A stretch of 64,000 nucleotides of DNA. It comes from Cydia pomonella. Its lineage: Eukaryota; Arthropoda; Insecta; Lepidoptera; Tortricidae. A program made the position numbers and the translations under genes. Under the pieces are notes generated by a model that had not been told where the DNA came from, made no database searches, and was given only the letters and a program-made list of their open reading frames with translations. The stretch spans positions 4,340,001 through 4,404,000 of the forward strand of contig NC_084711.1 in assembly GCF_033807575.1 (NCBI RefSeq), in the 5' to 3' direction. Below are positions 34,401-46,179 of this stretch, in pieces. Numbering within the stretch: position 1 is the first letter of the stretch; every line of letters begins with the position of its first letter.

Positions 34401-37318
34401 CCGGCGGTGTTCACTACAACCACGTGTTACATGATCTGGCTCAACCCAGCGCCGGAGAGGCTTTCCATTGCGTCTGGGCTACCGGCGCTCATCACGAATG
34501 TTGCTATGTCGTTTGGTAAGTTTTTTGGATTGGCACTAGGTTATTCCCACAGCTTGTTTTCACCGGTAAGTATGAAACTATGTAGGTATTTATTTACAAC
34601 TTTTTCCGGCGGTCACATATGGGAAAATACCGTTATTTGTGCCTAGAGTTAAATCAAGGTTTTCTGATGTTGTCATATTCATATACAGAAATATAATGTG
34701 ACTACAAACTGGCGTCGAATGTAACATTACATGAAATGATTGTGCAACATTAGTAGGATGAGTCTTATTTTAATAGAGTTTTAACTACTTAATTAGCTCC
34801 ACTATAATAATAGACAAACGCATTATATAATAATTGTAAAAAGTTGTTCCAGGAAGTATTATAATAATAGGCGTTACTCATTAAACCTATTTGGTGGCAA
34901 AAATAAAAAAATCCATTGAATTAGGTATATTAAAAATATGTTCTTGTTTTTTCGAATTATTTGAAATATAAATGTTACCTACGTATTGCATAAGTTAATA
35001 TTTATTTAAGTGGACAATTGAAAAACCTAGGTATTTACTAGGTACCTTTATTGGAAATATGTTTTATATTATTATATTACAATCCATTTTTTTCAATAAC
35101 ATTTTTATATTTTCACTATTTTTTCATATTTGATTACATTTATAGTATAATTTGTCATAATTTTTCTTCTTGTGCATGTGCCATCTCCATCCCGTAGGTC
35201 GGCGACTTAAAGCCCCACTTAGACGGCTCAAGAACTTACATGCGATTTTCGTTACTTGGTCGATCGACTGAATTCATTGTACTTTGTAGTTATATCGAAA
35301 ATCGCATGAAATTTCTCGAACGGCCTGAATGAAGCTCTATCTGAAAGTCTTTTACGTTTCTGGTCAATCACGGACGATTTATTTAATAAGATAAATATAG
35401 ATCTTAAAATTACTTGAATAGTAGCAAACACGTGTAAATCCAAAAGAAACGTTTAGGTTAACATAATTACTTGCGCAACATTTGTATCGGCATGTCATCA
35501 AATCAAATATGAAAATTGATACACCAGGAGCCACATCTTTGTCTCGCTCTATAAATTACGTCACAGTACATCTATCTTTCATCACAATAGGCCTCCGTTT
35601 AACAAAGTTAACAGTATTATTGTAATTTAAAATAATTGTCATAATCACTTAAGAATAAGGCCTAGCTTTCTATAGCAATGTTATTAATTATGATGGTTGC
35701 TTGACATCCAACTGTGCAGCGAATTTCTATAAACCGCAAGAGCTCAAATATCTTGATACTCTATATCGGCGGCTCGCCCTTTATTCTCGACTTTCCACGG
35801 CCGAATGCAATGTCGCCTCAGATTCTGACGGAACTAACTAAGACAAGAATTTGGATTTTAATGCTTCAATAACATTTGCATAACTTGATACATTAAAGTT
35901 TTGATGGTCTTTAAAGATGGTAACGGTGGTGTAGTTTTAGTGAGTGCATATAAATGAGTTGCCTCTTGTGACATTTTTTATTGACTTATATATCAATCTA
36001 TCAATTTATTAAACAACTACTCGGTTCCGTCGGAATAGTTTTCTAATATTTTCCTTTTATTAATATTAGCACTTTTCAACTTCTATTAATAAGTAGGTAA
36101 GGTGCTTAAATTTTCACATTAAGCAGTTTACATATGTAGAATTTAGTTCTTCATTAGCATACTCTTCCGCAGGTTACCTTATCTCATGTGCGAGCAGCAG
36201 CGTGAGCATGGCTGCCTCCGTGGGGCCTCCGATCATCATCCCCTTCATGCTATTTGGGGGGTTCTTCCTCAACTCGGGGTAAGTCATGAGAGTTAGTAAA
36301 GAAATTCATGAACATTTGACAGAACTTTGTGATCTACGTGTTTTTAGTCTCCAAAAATTGCCGTCTCAAGTTTCAGCATTTACTGTATGGATCTCTTAAA
36401 ACTAATATTGCCGTGATGGTCATGATAATTTTTGTAAAACTTGCTTAAACCAGAGCACACGGAAAAATAGAATATTAACACCACACAACACACATCCATT
36501 ATTATCTCACAATAAACCTCATCAAAAAAAAATGGTTGTTAATCGCCTTTCTATTATTTATTAGGTAGGTTGTTAGTTTCTAATCATTTCTTCATTCACA
36601 GGTCAGTGCCCCCGTACCTGGGCTGGATATCCTACTTATCCTGGTTCCGGTACGGCAACGAGGCGCTGCTGGTCAACCAGTGGGCCGGCGTGGACTCCAT
36701 CGCGTGCACGAGGGAGAACTTCACGTGTCCGGCTTCGGGCGAAGTCGTACTGGAGACGCTCAGCTTTTCAGAGGTGTGTCTGATGTGCACTGGGCAGCAT
36801 ATTATACAAGATAGTTCTGGTGGACCTCGGTGGCTAGCTTGTATTTTGCAAGAACTCCATCTCTTTCATGAATTAAAAGTTTTCGAGAGAAATTATGCTG
36901 GAGACGCAGATCTAGTGTTTTTCAGAACCTTTCGTTGTTCTAGTATCTGTCGTGTATCGCGTTGTCATATTTCATAAGATTTTAAAATTTGTTATAAATA
37001 AGAATATCAATTAATTACACTTTAACGATGACTCAGAAGATAACGACGAGACATTACGTGATATCGGAATAATTCGGCTATTTAGAAATGTCCGAACTAT
37101 TGTAGGTTGTGTTTATCGATATACAAATTGGAACTTGTATCTCGTAGCACTAGACAGCTTTTTTAACTCATTACCTTCCTGTTTTAATATTTTATTCATA
37201 TTCAATTCTCCCCCAGGACGACTTTACCTTCGACGTAGTCAACATGGTGCTTCTGTTCATCGGGTTCCGCCTGCTCGCCTACATCGCTCTACTTATACGA
37301 GCGAGGAGAACGAAGTGA
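22426..37318 (+). CDS. white: white: ABCG half-transporter for eye pigment precursors (683 aa, complete)
   Basis: Half-transporter that dimerises with Scarlet- or Brown-type partners to move pigment precursors into granules. Thirteen exons: 22426-22509, 27810-28032, 28477-28715, 29518-29589, 30703-30882, 31215-31372, 31784-31964, 32317-32490, 32721-32852, 34085-34313, 36173-36278, 36602-36773, 37217-37318. All borders are GT/AG with matching phases; the sum is 2052 nt including TGA. The order is ABC domain, then six membrane segments, as in ABCG proteins. Walker A GSSGAGKTT is at 117-125, Q-loop YVQQQD in exon 3, signature ISGGEMKRL at 226-234, Walker B LMFCDEP with D250/E251, H-loop H283. 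Length is close to fly White (687 aa). Identification rests on REHLVFQ, TIHQPSSELY and the pore-region sequences. The ATG starts a short N-terminal exon, MTVGAEEHEPLIS, before a 5.3 kb first intron. Exon 6 has a pyrimidine-poor acceptor (cgttaag). The gene looks functional. Confidence 0.95.
24790..25030 (+). repeat. tRNA-derived SINE in white intron 1
   Basis: The best preserved head of the family: gtctggcctagtgggtagtg and a good B box in acccgggttcaaatcctggt. It then has ttgttcctgagtcatgggtg and the AT-rich body ending near gtgggacttaatgtcc. The assembly copy is at 52121-52361. Confidence 0.85.
25790..25935 (-). repeat. Dispersed retroposon-like repeat, third copy (partial)
   Basis: A poly-T run then atactacgtcggtggcaaac, acggcctgcctgatgttaag, cagaggagttacatgcgcgt and ctcgttgagctctggcaacc: the 3' part of the family seen at 2117 and 8160, in minus orientation with an A-tail. 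The assembly copy is at 53123-53268. Confidence 0.75.
29080..29237. mobile_element. MITE-like fold-back element, 158 bp (white intron 3)
   Basis: The arms are agagttagaccaagataaat and atctttgtctaactct, with ctgcaataattttgatac mirrored by gtcaaaatcgttgcag. A central palindrome (atgcaagtgttatttaa type) is also present. A related single arm occurs near 38776 (gtcagaccaagataag, then aattttgacagcc). The assembly copy is at 56415-56572. Confidence 0.8.
33016..33240 (-). mobile_element. 5'-truncated LINE 3' end with 14-bp target duplication
   Basis: The 14-bp sequence tgttgtacaactaa is found at both 33016-33029 and 33227-33240 and brackets 197 bp of insert. The insert reads, reversed, as a LINE 3' UTR ending in an (ATT)n-type tail: on the plus strand it starts tataataataataaagagct and continues cccctttcgggtaaaagcct, then ctctatcttgggctgtctct. 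This is a clean insertion into white intron 9. The assembly copy is at about 60352-60577. Confidence 0.8.
34353..34515 (+). pseudogene. Partial duplicate of white exon 10 in intron 10 (possible alternative exon)
   Basis: 163 bp align without a gap to 34151-34313, the last 163 bp of exon 10: 34 nt differences (about 79% identity) and 43 of 54 residues identical. The frame is fully open and the donor (ttt g, then gtaagt) is kept in phase 1, as in exon 10. An AG lies directly before it (34351-34352); used as acceptor, the segment would splice in frame from exon 9 to exon 11, replacing exon 10 but lacking its first 22 codons. The stronger-looking AG two bases earlier gives a stop after four codons. 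Of 28 changed codons, 17 are synonymous. It could be a dead duplicate or a rarely used exon. Confidence 0.75.
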
Positions 37319-38060
37319 AGTCACTTTGTAGGCGTATAGCTGTCTTGGTTATTATGAAATAATGTGGTAGCTCAGCCGGTAAATAATGTTATTTATATTT
37401 TTAAGGGAAATATTTTAAAAGTTGAGTCAATTTTTTTTTAAATAATATTGCTTGGAGTAGTGGATATGAGTAATACAATAGAGTAGCTTACGCTCTTTGA
37501 AACATAAGCAAGGGAAAGGAAAAAGTGTAGATAATTGATAAAAATAAAAAATATAGCTAATTGACTATAATATATTTTCTTAAATGTTCCAGTTAGTTGC
37601 TTGATAAATTTTAATTTGAACTATTAAGGTCATTTTAGTTAGAACTATTCACATGTGTATATTTACGAAGAATTTGTGTTGAAATGCCATAATTTTATTT
37701 ATATATGTAGGTAGGTACACAATATTATCAATCATAAGATAGAAGTTTTTGTTACATTTTGATTAAATTTAATTATTTCCAAACATGTATAATTATGTCA
37801 TTTAAACCTAAGGTCGACTACAAAATATAATATAGGGTAATTATTAACAAAATAAGTTGATATTTACTAAAACTGTATAGATAATTATATTTTTGCTTAA
37901 AATTTTGTACACCAGTATTTTTTTAATTAGACATTAAAAGACTTAATATAATTCGTAAGATTTTGAAGCTGTTTTCATTTGTGTAGGTATATTAAGTAAG
38001 AGAAAAGTGTGTAATAAATATTTGTTATAATGTTTGTAATAAACTTTTGCCTAAAGTATT
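37319..38060 (+). other. white 3' UTR (approximate)
   Basis: AT-rich sequence from the TGA of white to the AATAAA signals at 38013 and 38038. No frame or repeat is obvious. The end is inferred from the polyadenylation signals only. Confidence 0.55.
38013..38043 (+). terminator. Polyadenylation signals of white
   Basis: Two AATAAA hexamers, at 38013-38018 and 38038-38043, are followed by T-rich sequence (tatttattttgttattg), as expected for a cleavage site near 38060. Confidence 0.55.
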
Positions 38061-38954
38061 TATTTTGTTATTGACCTCTCAAACACTATTAGACCTTCCA
38101 TTAAGTTGTAATAAGTATCGCCAAAAAAACTATAAAGACAAAGGTTCTTTAGTTTGGTTAAAATTTTAGGTAGGTGTGTGTTGTACCAACTATGTTACAC
38201 GGGCCAATAAAAACCCTACATCGAAATCGGCTCTAGAGGCTTTGGTAAAACACACCTAGTAAGAATACCGGGTGGGCCCGCTTTCTGCTCTCTAAATTAC
38301 AGCTCGTATTTCATGTCTTACCCAGTGTGTATCTACGAATATGTATTTCTTTAGCAGGGTCTGCGTATACATGAACGGTTAGCTTGGTACTTCCAAACAC
38401 GAGCAAATAATTAAAACAAAGGTTGTACTGCTCAAACGGATCTTTTGTTCAGTAACTTTTAAAAATTATTAGTCTTCAGACTACCTATTTTTGATAAAAA
38501 TTATATATTTTTCTTCAATGTACGCCATAATCATTGTAACTGACGTCGCTTGACAAAACGAAATTCCCAATACATTGCATTATAATAGATACCTATTTAT
38601 TAAATTAACAATAAACAGATCGGTATAAAAATAGTTTAAAACAAAAAAAAATCTAAACTACTTTAACTTCACCTAACATTTACGCCTTATAATTTAAATC
38701 TTACGGAAATTAGCTAAACTAAAGCAAATTGAAAATCCTAAATGTTGAATTATTAAACACCCATGAACGTGATATAGTCAGACCAAGATAAGTTATCATC
38801 AATTTTGACAGCCTAGACAGTGCAGGTAGTGCCAAGCGAAGTTGTGAATTTAGTAGGTAGGTTACTAAAGGTAAATTAAGGGTATATATTTTTGCATACC
38901 CTTATTTTCAACAAACTGCAACAGTGATAAGATAACGGGGTTTGGTTATGTTAG

Positions 38955-39083
38955 GTACAGTCAGCGTCAAATACTTTGTAGCAACCAAAGTAGCCAAATA
39001 GTTCGGTACACCATATATTTAGTATGGTGTACCGAACTATTTGGCCACTTTGACTGCTACAAAGTATTTGAAGCTGACTGTAC
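38955..39083. mobile_element. MITE-like fold-back element, 129 bp
   Basis: The left arm begins gtacagtcagcgtcaaatac; the right arm ends tatttgaagctgactgtac. The inner arms also pair (aatagttcggtacaccata and tatggtgtaccgaactattt). Shorter relatives of its end are at 17038 and 24261. Confidence 0.85.
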
Positions 39084-39250
39084 AACGGATTTATATTAGG
39101 CAGGTTAAATATGTCTTTTGTCCGTCACTTGCCTATCCAAACATGTCACGCACTCGTGCAAGTGGAAGTGCCTTTTACAGCTTTCATGAAAGCTTCTATA
39201 TACGGGCCAGACACAAGTGAGTCTCAATAGCGTAGTGGATAAATTACATT

Positions 39251-39480
39251 ATTTTTAACCGACGTTCTTACTAGAAGGAGGAGGTACTGAATTCGTTTGT
39301 TGTTACTTTTTACCCGACTGCCAAAGGGAGGAGGGTATTGTTTTTCGAGTGTATGTATGTATGTATGTATGTCTGTTTCTTTGTGGCCTCCTGTAGCCTA
39401 AACGGCTTGATGGATTTTGATGTATGAGGTATCGTTAGATTCGTCTTGATCACGGGAGTGGGGTTTTTTTTTGGGGGTAA
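39251..39480 (+). repeat. Dispersed repeat with (ATGT)n microsatellite
   Basis: taaccgacgttcttactaga, then ggaggaggtactgaattcgt, ttacccgactgccaaaggga, a (gtat)n run near 39352-39373 and gcctaaacggcttgatggat. I recognise this as a common lepidopteran non-coding repeat. There is no reading frame. Confidence 0.55.
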
Positions 39481-39511
39481 CTAAAAAGTTATAAATAAAA
39501 AAAATTGATTA

Positions 39512-39732
39512 TTATAAAAAAAAACCCGATTGCACACTAAAAAAGAGGAAAACAAGCCCCACAAGAATATTGTTGTTGATGGTAAGTATCGCAGGCGGGA
39601 CCAAGAAACAAAATGACTATAAGTAACCCTCTGTTGGTCCCCGCCTGCGATACTTAATTACTATCAACAACAATATTCTTGTTGGGCTTGTTTTCCTCTT
39701 TTTAGTTTGCAGTTGGGTTTTTGTTTTTTATA
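39512..39732. mobile_element. Long fold-back element, 221 bp
   Basis: The left arm runs tataaaaaaaaacccgattg, gaggaaaacaagccccacaa, gaatattgttgttgatggta; the right arm mirrors it through ttactatcaacaacaatatt, cttgttttcctcttttta to gggtttttgttttttata. The arms are about 90 bp with few mismatches. Confidence 0.85.
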
Positions 39733-40227
39733 ATACTTTTTTTTTAATTTTCATGTTACTATACTATAGGTATGTAAACAGTATTGTGATTGGAATGAAA
39801 TATAATTATATACATGAAAAATGAAATGTAACTAGGTTAGTGATAAAAAAACTGCTAAAAACTGCTTCTTTTGATGCTTACTGTACAAACAGGCGTTGTT
39901 GCATTAACTGAGGACTCCTTTATTTGATTGCGCAATAACCGTCATCTTTATACCAATGACACTAGTATTCATTTAATTCTTGATAACATTCATCGCTTAT
40001 CCTTCTGCATCAGAATATTCGAAGTATATATTTGTACAAAAACAACAATTATTGTAATATTTAGCGGATATATACCATATACATAGCACATCCCATATTA
40101 TATCTTCGGATATGGCCAGATGAGCTTAACGTCTTAAAAAAAGACTGGAAATGCTCAAAATCAGGACAGGTGGAAGAATAAGAGGGAAGCCTCTGAGCTG
40201 TGTGCCAAGCAGTGGGACATTCTAAGC

Positions 40228-40537
40228 TCAAAAGATTATACTTACTTACTTACTTACTTACTCCGTTGGCTCAGCGACCCAAAATGAGACTTGGCCTCCG
40301 ACACAAGACAGCGCCACTTTTCTCGGTCCTGTGCGACCTCTCGCCAATTGTCGACTCGAAGCTCGCGCAGATCCGCCTCCACCATGTCGCTCCAGCGATA
40401 CCTAGGGCGTCCGATAGGACGTCCTCCTGCTGGAAAGTAAAGCCCACAGACTCCGTTGGTTAGGCCACCTTGAGAGAATGGACGAAGATCGGAACGTAAA
40501 AAGAGCGTACCTGGGTCGCCTGGGTCAAAAGATTATA
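40228..40537 (-). mobile_element. 5'-truncated, 5'-inverted non-LTR retrotransposon fragment with target duplication
   Basis: The target duplication tcaaaagattata occurs at 40228-40240 and 40525-40537. On the minus strand, about 40437 down to 40260 reads as the C-terminus of a LINE reverse transcriptase protein, with GRPIGRPRYRWSD, VEADLRELRVDNWREVAQDR and a stop, then a (TAAG)n tail. The remaining piece, about 40440-40524, reads on the plus strand as RLRWLGHLERMDEDRNVKRA and YLGR. In the intact protein that piece comes just before PAGGRPIGRP. The 5' piece is therefore inverted while the 3' piece is normal, as expected from twin priming. Family name not assigned (RTE- or CR1-like). Confidence 0.8.
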
Positions 40538-41123
40538 GTATAGGTATTTAGTGGATGTCTGAAAAATAAAAATAAATAATAAATAAATAATAATAATAAG
40601 GTTCTACAAATTACATGTTGGTTATATTTTTATTTTTTATTATGACCAACATATAATATATACTTTTATTATATGTTGGTCATATCCTTAAAATTACGAA
40701 ATACTTTTTGGTTGGCTCGTAGAAGATCAACATCAGATCAGTATAAATATTGGAAACCACCAAATGTAGAATTTACTTTCACAACAAAACATAGTCGTCA
40801 CAAAACAATCTGCGTGACAAAGAATGTGACAATAAAATAAAAGACTTGACTTTTCTATTTACATAACCTACTCAGGAATACTGATACTAGATTAAACATA
40901 CTTAAACGAATAATTTAGACCCGTCTTAGATACGAAAGGTAGGTAACAATACGCACATTAGGAAAAAAATAATACCTTTACCATATTCTCACTACATAAT
41001 ATTTTTAATTAAACATAAAACTAATTAAAAACTTAACTGAATCACTTAACTTGAACTTAAGTATCTGAACTTAAATATAAACGAAATATCTATAAAATAA
41101 GTACCTACGTACTGATACGAGCC

Positions 41124-41323
41124 CTAGGCTAGCCCCGACGTAAAGGTACCCATCACGCTCGCTGCGTTCCCGCGTTGAATTGCGATGAACAGCTTTTGCA
41201 TCAGGAAAAACCCGGAGCGGGGATCAAGGCCTCTTTCTAGCAGGCGACGACCCAGGTCCCGGAGGAGGGATTTACCCTCGGCGCACCAGCATCCCGAAGT
41301 CTCGACAGCGAGAGGGACTATTT
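41124..41323 (-). pseudogene. LINE reverse-transcriptase C-terminal fragment
   Basis: The minus strand reads IVPLAVETSGCW, then SLLRDLGRRLLERGLDPRSG, FFLMQKLFIAIQRGNAASVM, and GTFTSGLA with a stop at 41124-41126. The pattern ETxGxW ... QRLxxAxQRGNA matches the C-terminal end of many insect LINE ORF2 proteins. Only about 65 codons remain; the open frame suggests a fairly recent insertion. Confidence 0.75.
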
Positions 41324-41370
41324 TAACTTCTATCTATCTATCGATCTAACTTGGTACCAGTGCCATAACC

Positions 41371-41482
41371 GCGAAAATCGTAGTTCGTCAATTGCGGGCA
41401 TTCTTCTTTGTCACTCTAATTACGTCTTAGTGAGAGTAAAAGAGAAAGATCCCGCAATTTACGAATTTCGGTTTTCGCGGTA
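41371..41482. repeat. Imperfect inverted repeat, 112 bp
   Basis: ccgcgaaaatcgtagttcgt, then caattgcggg, mirrored by cccgcaatttacgaatttcg and gttttcgcgg. The centre also pairs (cactctaatt and agtgagagt). Fold-back element in the intergenic repeat cluster. Confidence 0.7.
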
Positions 41483-42120
41483 GGTGATTGAACCTGGTGC
41501 GTCATCTACTCGGTTCACTGTACTATCAAAGCTTAGGGTACTTTGGGTTCTATGGTACAAATAGTCAAATACAATCTCCGAGGAATTTGTAGGAAAGCCC
41601 CGCTTGCCCCATCTTTCAACACAGCGTAATAGGTGGGCCATTTTATTTAGCTGTACTTACTTACTTACTTACCCTTCCTCAGTTCGATAATGCACGGGAC
41701 TCGTGTTCTGACTGAAGGTACCCTAACGTCAAAGCAGGATATGATGTCAAGTTACGGAAGCATAAACTTACTTTATGACGGCTACGGATCGTCAGTATCT
41801 TTAAATTGAATGATTTATCTCCAAATTCCAAATTGATATGAAGTCGTCAACCGGCTCAAAGCGCTATTGATGCAGCAGTCAATGACCGTAAAACAATTCT
41901 GGAAGAATTTTAAAGTACGCCTAAGACTAGACACAATTCCATTGCCATTCATTCAAAAATATTTACAGTAGCCATAGGTACTGTAATAGTACATTATATA
42001 CAAGTGTGCTAAGTTGGGCAATACACACGATGCGATATTGTGCGCGCGAGCTGTAAGCGAGCGCGCAAAAAGAAAGCCGATGTGGGTAATGACCAATGCA
42101 CACGCGTTTCATACGACGTT

Positions 42121-42220
42121 NNNNNNNNNNNNNNNNNNNNNNNNNNNNNNNNNNNNNNNNNNNNNNNNNNNNNNNNNNNNNNNNNNNNNNNNNNNNNNNN
42201 NNNNNNNNNNNNNNNNNNNN
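42121..42220. other. Assembly gap of 100 N
   Basis: Exactly 100 N, the usual placeholder for a gap of unknown size. The right flank starts at a position identical to 14887. The left flank (up to catacgacgtt) is unrelated to the sequence preceding 14887. Confidence 0.99.
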
Positions 42221-44517
42221 GTTCACGTTTTAATTCTTCAACATTCAAATTCCCAAATAATATACTACCTAATGATTTAAGGAGCGCTCCAGGTCTGGAA
42301 TGAAGAGGTAAGGAATAGAATCTCCATGTACCAAAAAGTGTCTGTCAAAAAACCTTAAATAATTATGTTGCGCTACAATACCTAGAATACTTGAAAAAGA
42401 AATCTAGTCATAGACAGCGCACTTCACTCCGCCAATATCGCCTACGTTCTTAGCTACTCTAGCGCTACTCTGGCGAGATTCGGACCTATTATTTATAGCT
42501 GACAGCTGGACACTTTTGCATCAGTTTTGCCTATGGAGAGTGTATTCCTTACCTCTACTTTCCATAGTTCCAAGGGCCTATTCCTCGAACGGTATAACTC
42601 TAATATTATTAGTGTGTTGCCATGGAAAGTAATACGATTTAACAGTTCGTAATACCGTTCGAGAAATGGGCCCCAGGTGTCGCCTTAAGTGTATTGAAAC
42701 TAATAAGTTTCATAAGTTGCGTTTGTAAGACTAATAAGTCTTATCACCGTTGTAAAAGGAATAATAAATTGGCCTAGGAAATTTAGAAAATCAATAAAGA
42801 GGCTTAGGAAGAAATTATAGTATATGGAATTAATAACAAATTATCTTCAGAATATCCTTCAAAATATCCCTTTTCAAAGTACCCATTTGTATACGTTGAT
42901 AATAGTAGAGGTGGCCACATGCGTGCTCAATTCTTCACAGTAACTACTTAGTTAAAGAGCATAATGTTCGCCGCAGTCATACTTAAGTGCGAGGAAAGAG
43001 GATATATAGATAAATATTCAACGTTTAGCATTCGGGCTGGTTGCGTTTTTTACGTGAATAGCGAAATTGTATGGGTGCGTGGGAAAGTAGACTTTATTTT
43101 AATTGTAATTATCGTTATAATCGATGGACTGGAACTGCGGCGAGCATATCTTTAACGTCTGTTACATGTTTTGTTACGTTTTCGAAACGACTTCGATTGT
43201 ATCAAAATATTGCATTTTTTAAAGGCCAAGAGTGTATGCTTGTCGTTCATCACAATTTCGATAACGTAACAAAAGTATATTATGTAGTTATAGGAGCAGA
43301 GGAGCCCAAAAATTCGCTTAATCGACCCGTCGAATGTAGAAAGTTAGGCGGAGTATTGAAGTCGATTCGGCGGGTCGCAGCGGTCAATAGGCTGTGATAA
43401 CGACGCGAGATCAGGAGACGATTAAAGGCCTGTGCACATCGGATGCGTGCTCATAGCGCTCAGTGCGCGTTGTAATATACAGATCCTTATAAAACATGGC
43501 ACACAGCTTGCGTTACGTGTGCGTTCAAGGCTCTTTAGCAAACGCGTGCACTTCTACGCACACGCAGCCGGTATGCTCTGGCCTTAACTAGTGACTATGT
43601 TTGGAGTTAGTGTTAGTAGTTCATGTGGCAAATGCGGCGGACACCCGACACCGCGCGGTTTCTATTTAGGTCAAATATCAGATAAAACTTTTAGGTTTAG
43701 GAATTCGGATCAAAATTTCGTTTTTCATGTAGTTATTAAGAGTTTGTGTACTCTAGTGAAATGTTTTCGTAAAGGGAAGGAAAGTATGGCGATGTACGGA
43801 CCGCTGCGGCCGGGCTCCTCTCGTTGTATATTGTTACGCCATTAACTATATAAATCATGCATTATAGACGTAATTTTTGCACCTACTAGCTTTTTTAAAT
43901 GTCCCTGACTAATACAGGGTGATTGCACTGTTAAAACTAAAGAGACGCAGGAATCTTCTCAGTTGAGGCCTAGCGGTGTTCGCACCCTGTATGTTTTCGA
44001 AGGGGATTTATCATAGTTTTAGCAGTATTATATCGATTATAATGTAAGTATCGATTTAGGGTGAGAAGCTATTTTTAAGTTTTTTATAACATCAGGCTAC
44101 CTCATGGTGTGGTGTACTAACGCGAACTCACTAATCACTCGCATTATTTCAATTGTCTTAGTTCGCCCCCGTCACTTGTATTATTTTAAGGGTCGCACCT
44201 AACCGTCTGTCACTGTCAAAACGTTCCCTAAATTGTATTGTATGGGGAGTTTCAGAGTTCTTCGATCAGTCCGCCGATTGTTGTTCGTGCCACTGGGCCA
44301 TAGTGAAATGACAATGTATTTTAATAGCTAGACTACTAGAATTTTTACGACGACAAGGATTTATAAAACATGTACAGTCAGCAAAACTATTCGCTTAATA
44401 CTTTTGCATGTTTGTATGCAGGGGTGCTAGGCTAATCGTTATGCTGACTGTACCATCGTCCAAACTGTTAACTGATCAATCTAAACCTTATTGCGAAGAT
44501 ATAAGGTCCACCATAAT

Positions 44518-45058
44518 TTAAGAGGGGGCTGACACAAAATTGTAATTTTTAATTTGAATTTTTACACGGTTTAATCGCGAGAAAATGCTATGAAAAAACT
44601 CAAACGGAAAGGTCAAGATGACCTGTCTGGCTTAGTGAGTAATGACTGTGCCTATGAAGCCGATGTACCGGGTTCGAAACCCGGTAAAGGCATTTATTTG
44701 TGTGATGACCGTGGATATTTGTTCCTGAGTCATGGGTGTTTTCTATGTATTTAAGTATTTATATATATTTATTAATATCCTTTATTCATTTAAATACTTA
44801 TTATTATTACTTAAAGCAGTCATCGCGGTTTTGGTTGTCATTCGGGGTGAATGACCTCGATAACTGCTTATTTAATGTCATATATTTTATATGTTATCTA
44901 CACTACAAAGGGTTTTTACTCGAGCAGTTTAAAAGGTATCGGGGGCTTAAAGGCGTATCCATACTACTAGTTTGATGTACCGCGGTGTTGCATCCCGCGA
45001 TCACTGGATAAAAGGTAAAAAGTTCTCTCAAATGTCCTGACTTCATGCCCCCTCTTAA
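44518..45058. mobile_element. Duplicate of the TTAA-bounded element with nested SINE
   Basis: Same sequence as 17184-17724, including both TTAA ends and the SINE fragment (44625-44774). Its presence reflects the large duplication, not an independent insertion. Confidence 0.5.
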
Positions 45059-45932
45059 GTGTTGCTGTTACTATTAGTGCTATCCTTGTCGTTGCCATTG
45101 ACACTAAACGTTTATAGTTCGTGTCTTGACGCTCGTGACTCGTAATATCATATTATTAAAGGTTAGATTTGACAAATCTGTGCGTCATCGTGTATGACAC
45201 GAACTATATCTTCTGTCAAAATGTTGTAAGGTTCACTATAACTGGCATCTGTTAATAGAATGAAATTGAATGAAAAGAATTTAAATGAATGGTACTTGGT
45301 ATGATTCACAGTTATAGATAGAACTAATATTAGTTCATTCATTCATGCCAGTTTGGTACATCGATCTGTAGGAAAACAATCTTTGTTTTGTTGACGAATT
45401 ATTGTTATCTAAACATAATTTTTGGCCGATTGAGCTCATTATAGCTCTCGTGGGCTTAGTCCAGTTAAAATTTATAGATAAAATAGTCTTGCGACTATGT
45501 ATTTCTCGACGCTTATAATCGAACGAGATATACCGTATTATGTATATATAGATCGTATCATTCACGAGGGCACGTGCCTTGGTTCGTATTGTCATGCCAT
45601 TAAAAGTTAGAATTGTCAAATTCGCGCGTCATCGTGAATGACTCGATCTATGTCAGTGACTAGCAGAAGGTAACTTATTAACAAATATCTTAACTGGTAG
45701 TGTGACCAGTTAGCTCAACTTAGATCACTAAAATAATGAAATTTAGCACTGAATGGGACGCCTTAGTTTACTAAACGTCGATTACTGATACGAATATGCC
45801 TTACCGACGCACAGTGAAACCTAGATAATTAGGAAAACTTTAATAATTGCAGACAAGTGGCCGGTCTCAGTCCTTTAGTAAAAAAAAATCTCTATAATTG
45901 AAATTATGGAACCGGCAGCAAATTGACGATCT

Positions 45933-46179
45933 ATCTGGCTTAGTGGGTAGTGACCCTGCCTATAAAGCCGATGGTCCCGTGTTCAAATCCTGGTAAGGGC
46001 ATTTATTCGCTTGATGAGCATGGATATTTGTTCCTGAGTCATGGCATTGTTTTCTATGTATTTAAGTATTTATACATATATTATACATATCGTTGTCTAA
46101 GTACCTCCAACACTAGCCATATTGAGCCTTCTGTGGGACTTAGTCTATTTGTGTAATAATGTCACACAATATTTATTTA
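45933..46179 (+). repeat. Duplicate of the tRNA-derived SINE at 18599
   Basis: Same sequence and flanks as 18599-18845, so it is not a separate insertion event. Confidence 0.8.

Noticed and set aside
33995..34519. 174-codon open frame through exon 10 and into intron 10
   Set aside because: Its first part is intron and its last part is a read-through in the wrong frame over the exon 10 duplicate. Only 34085-34313 is exon.
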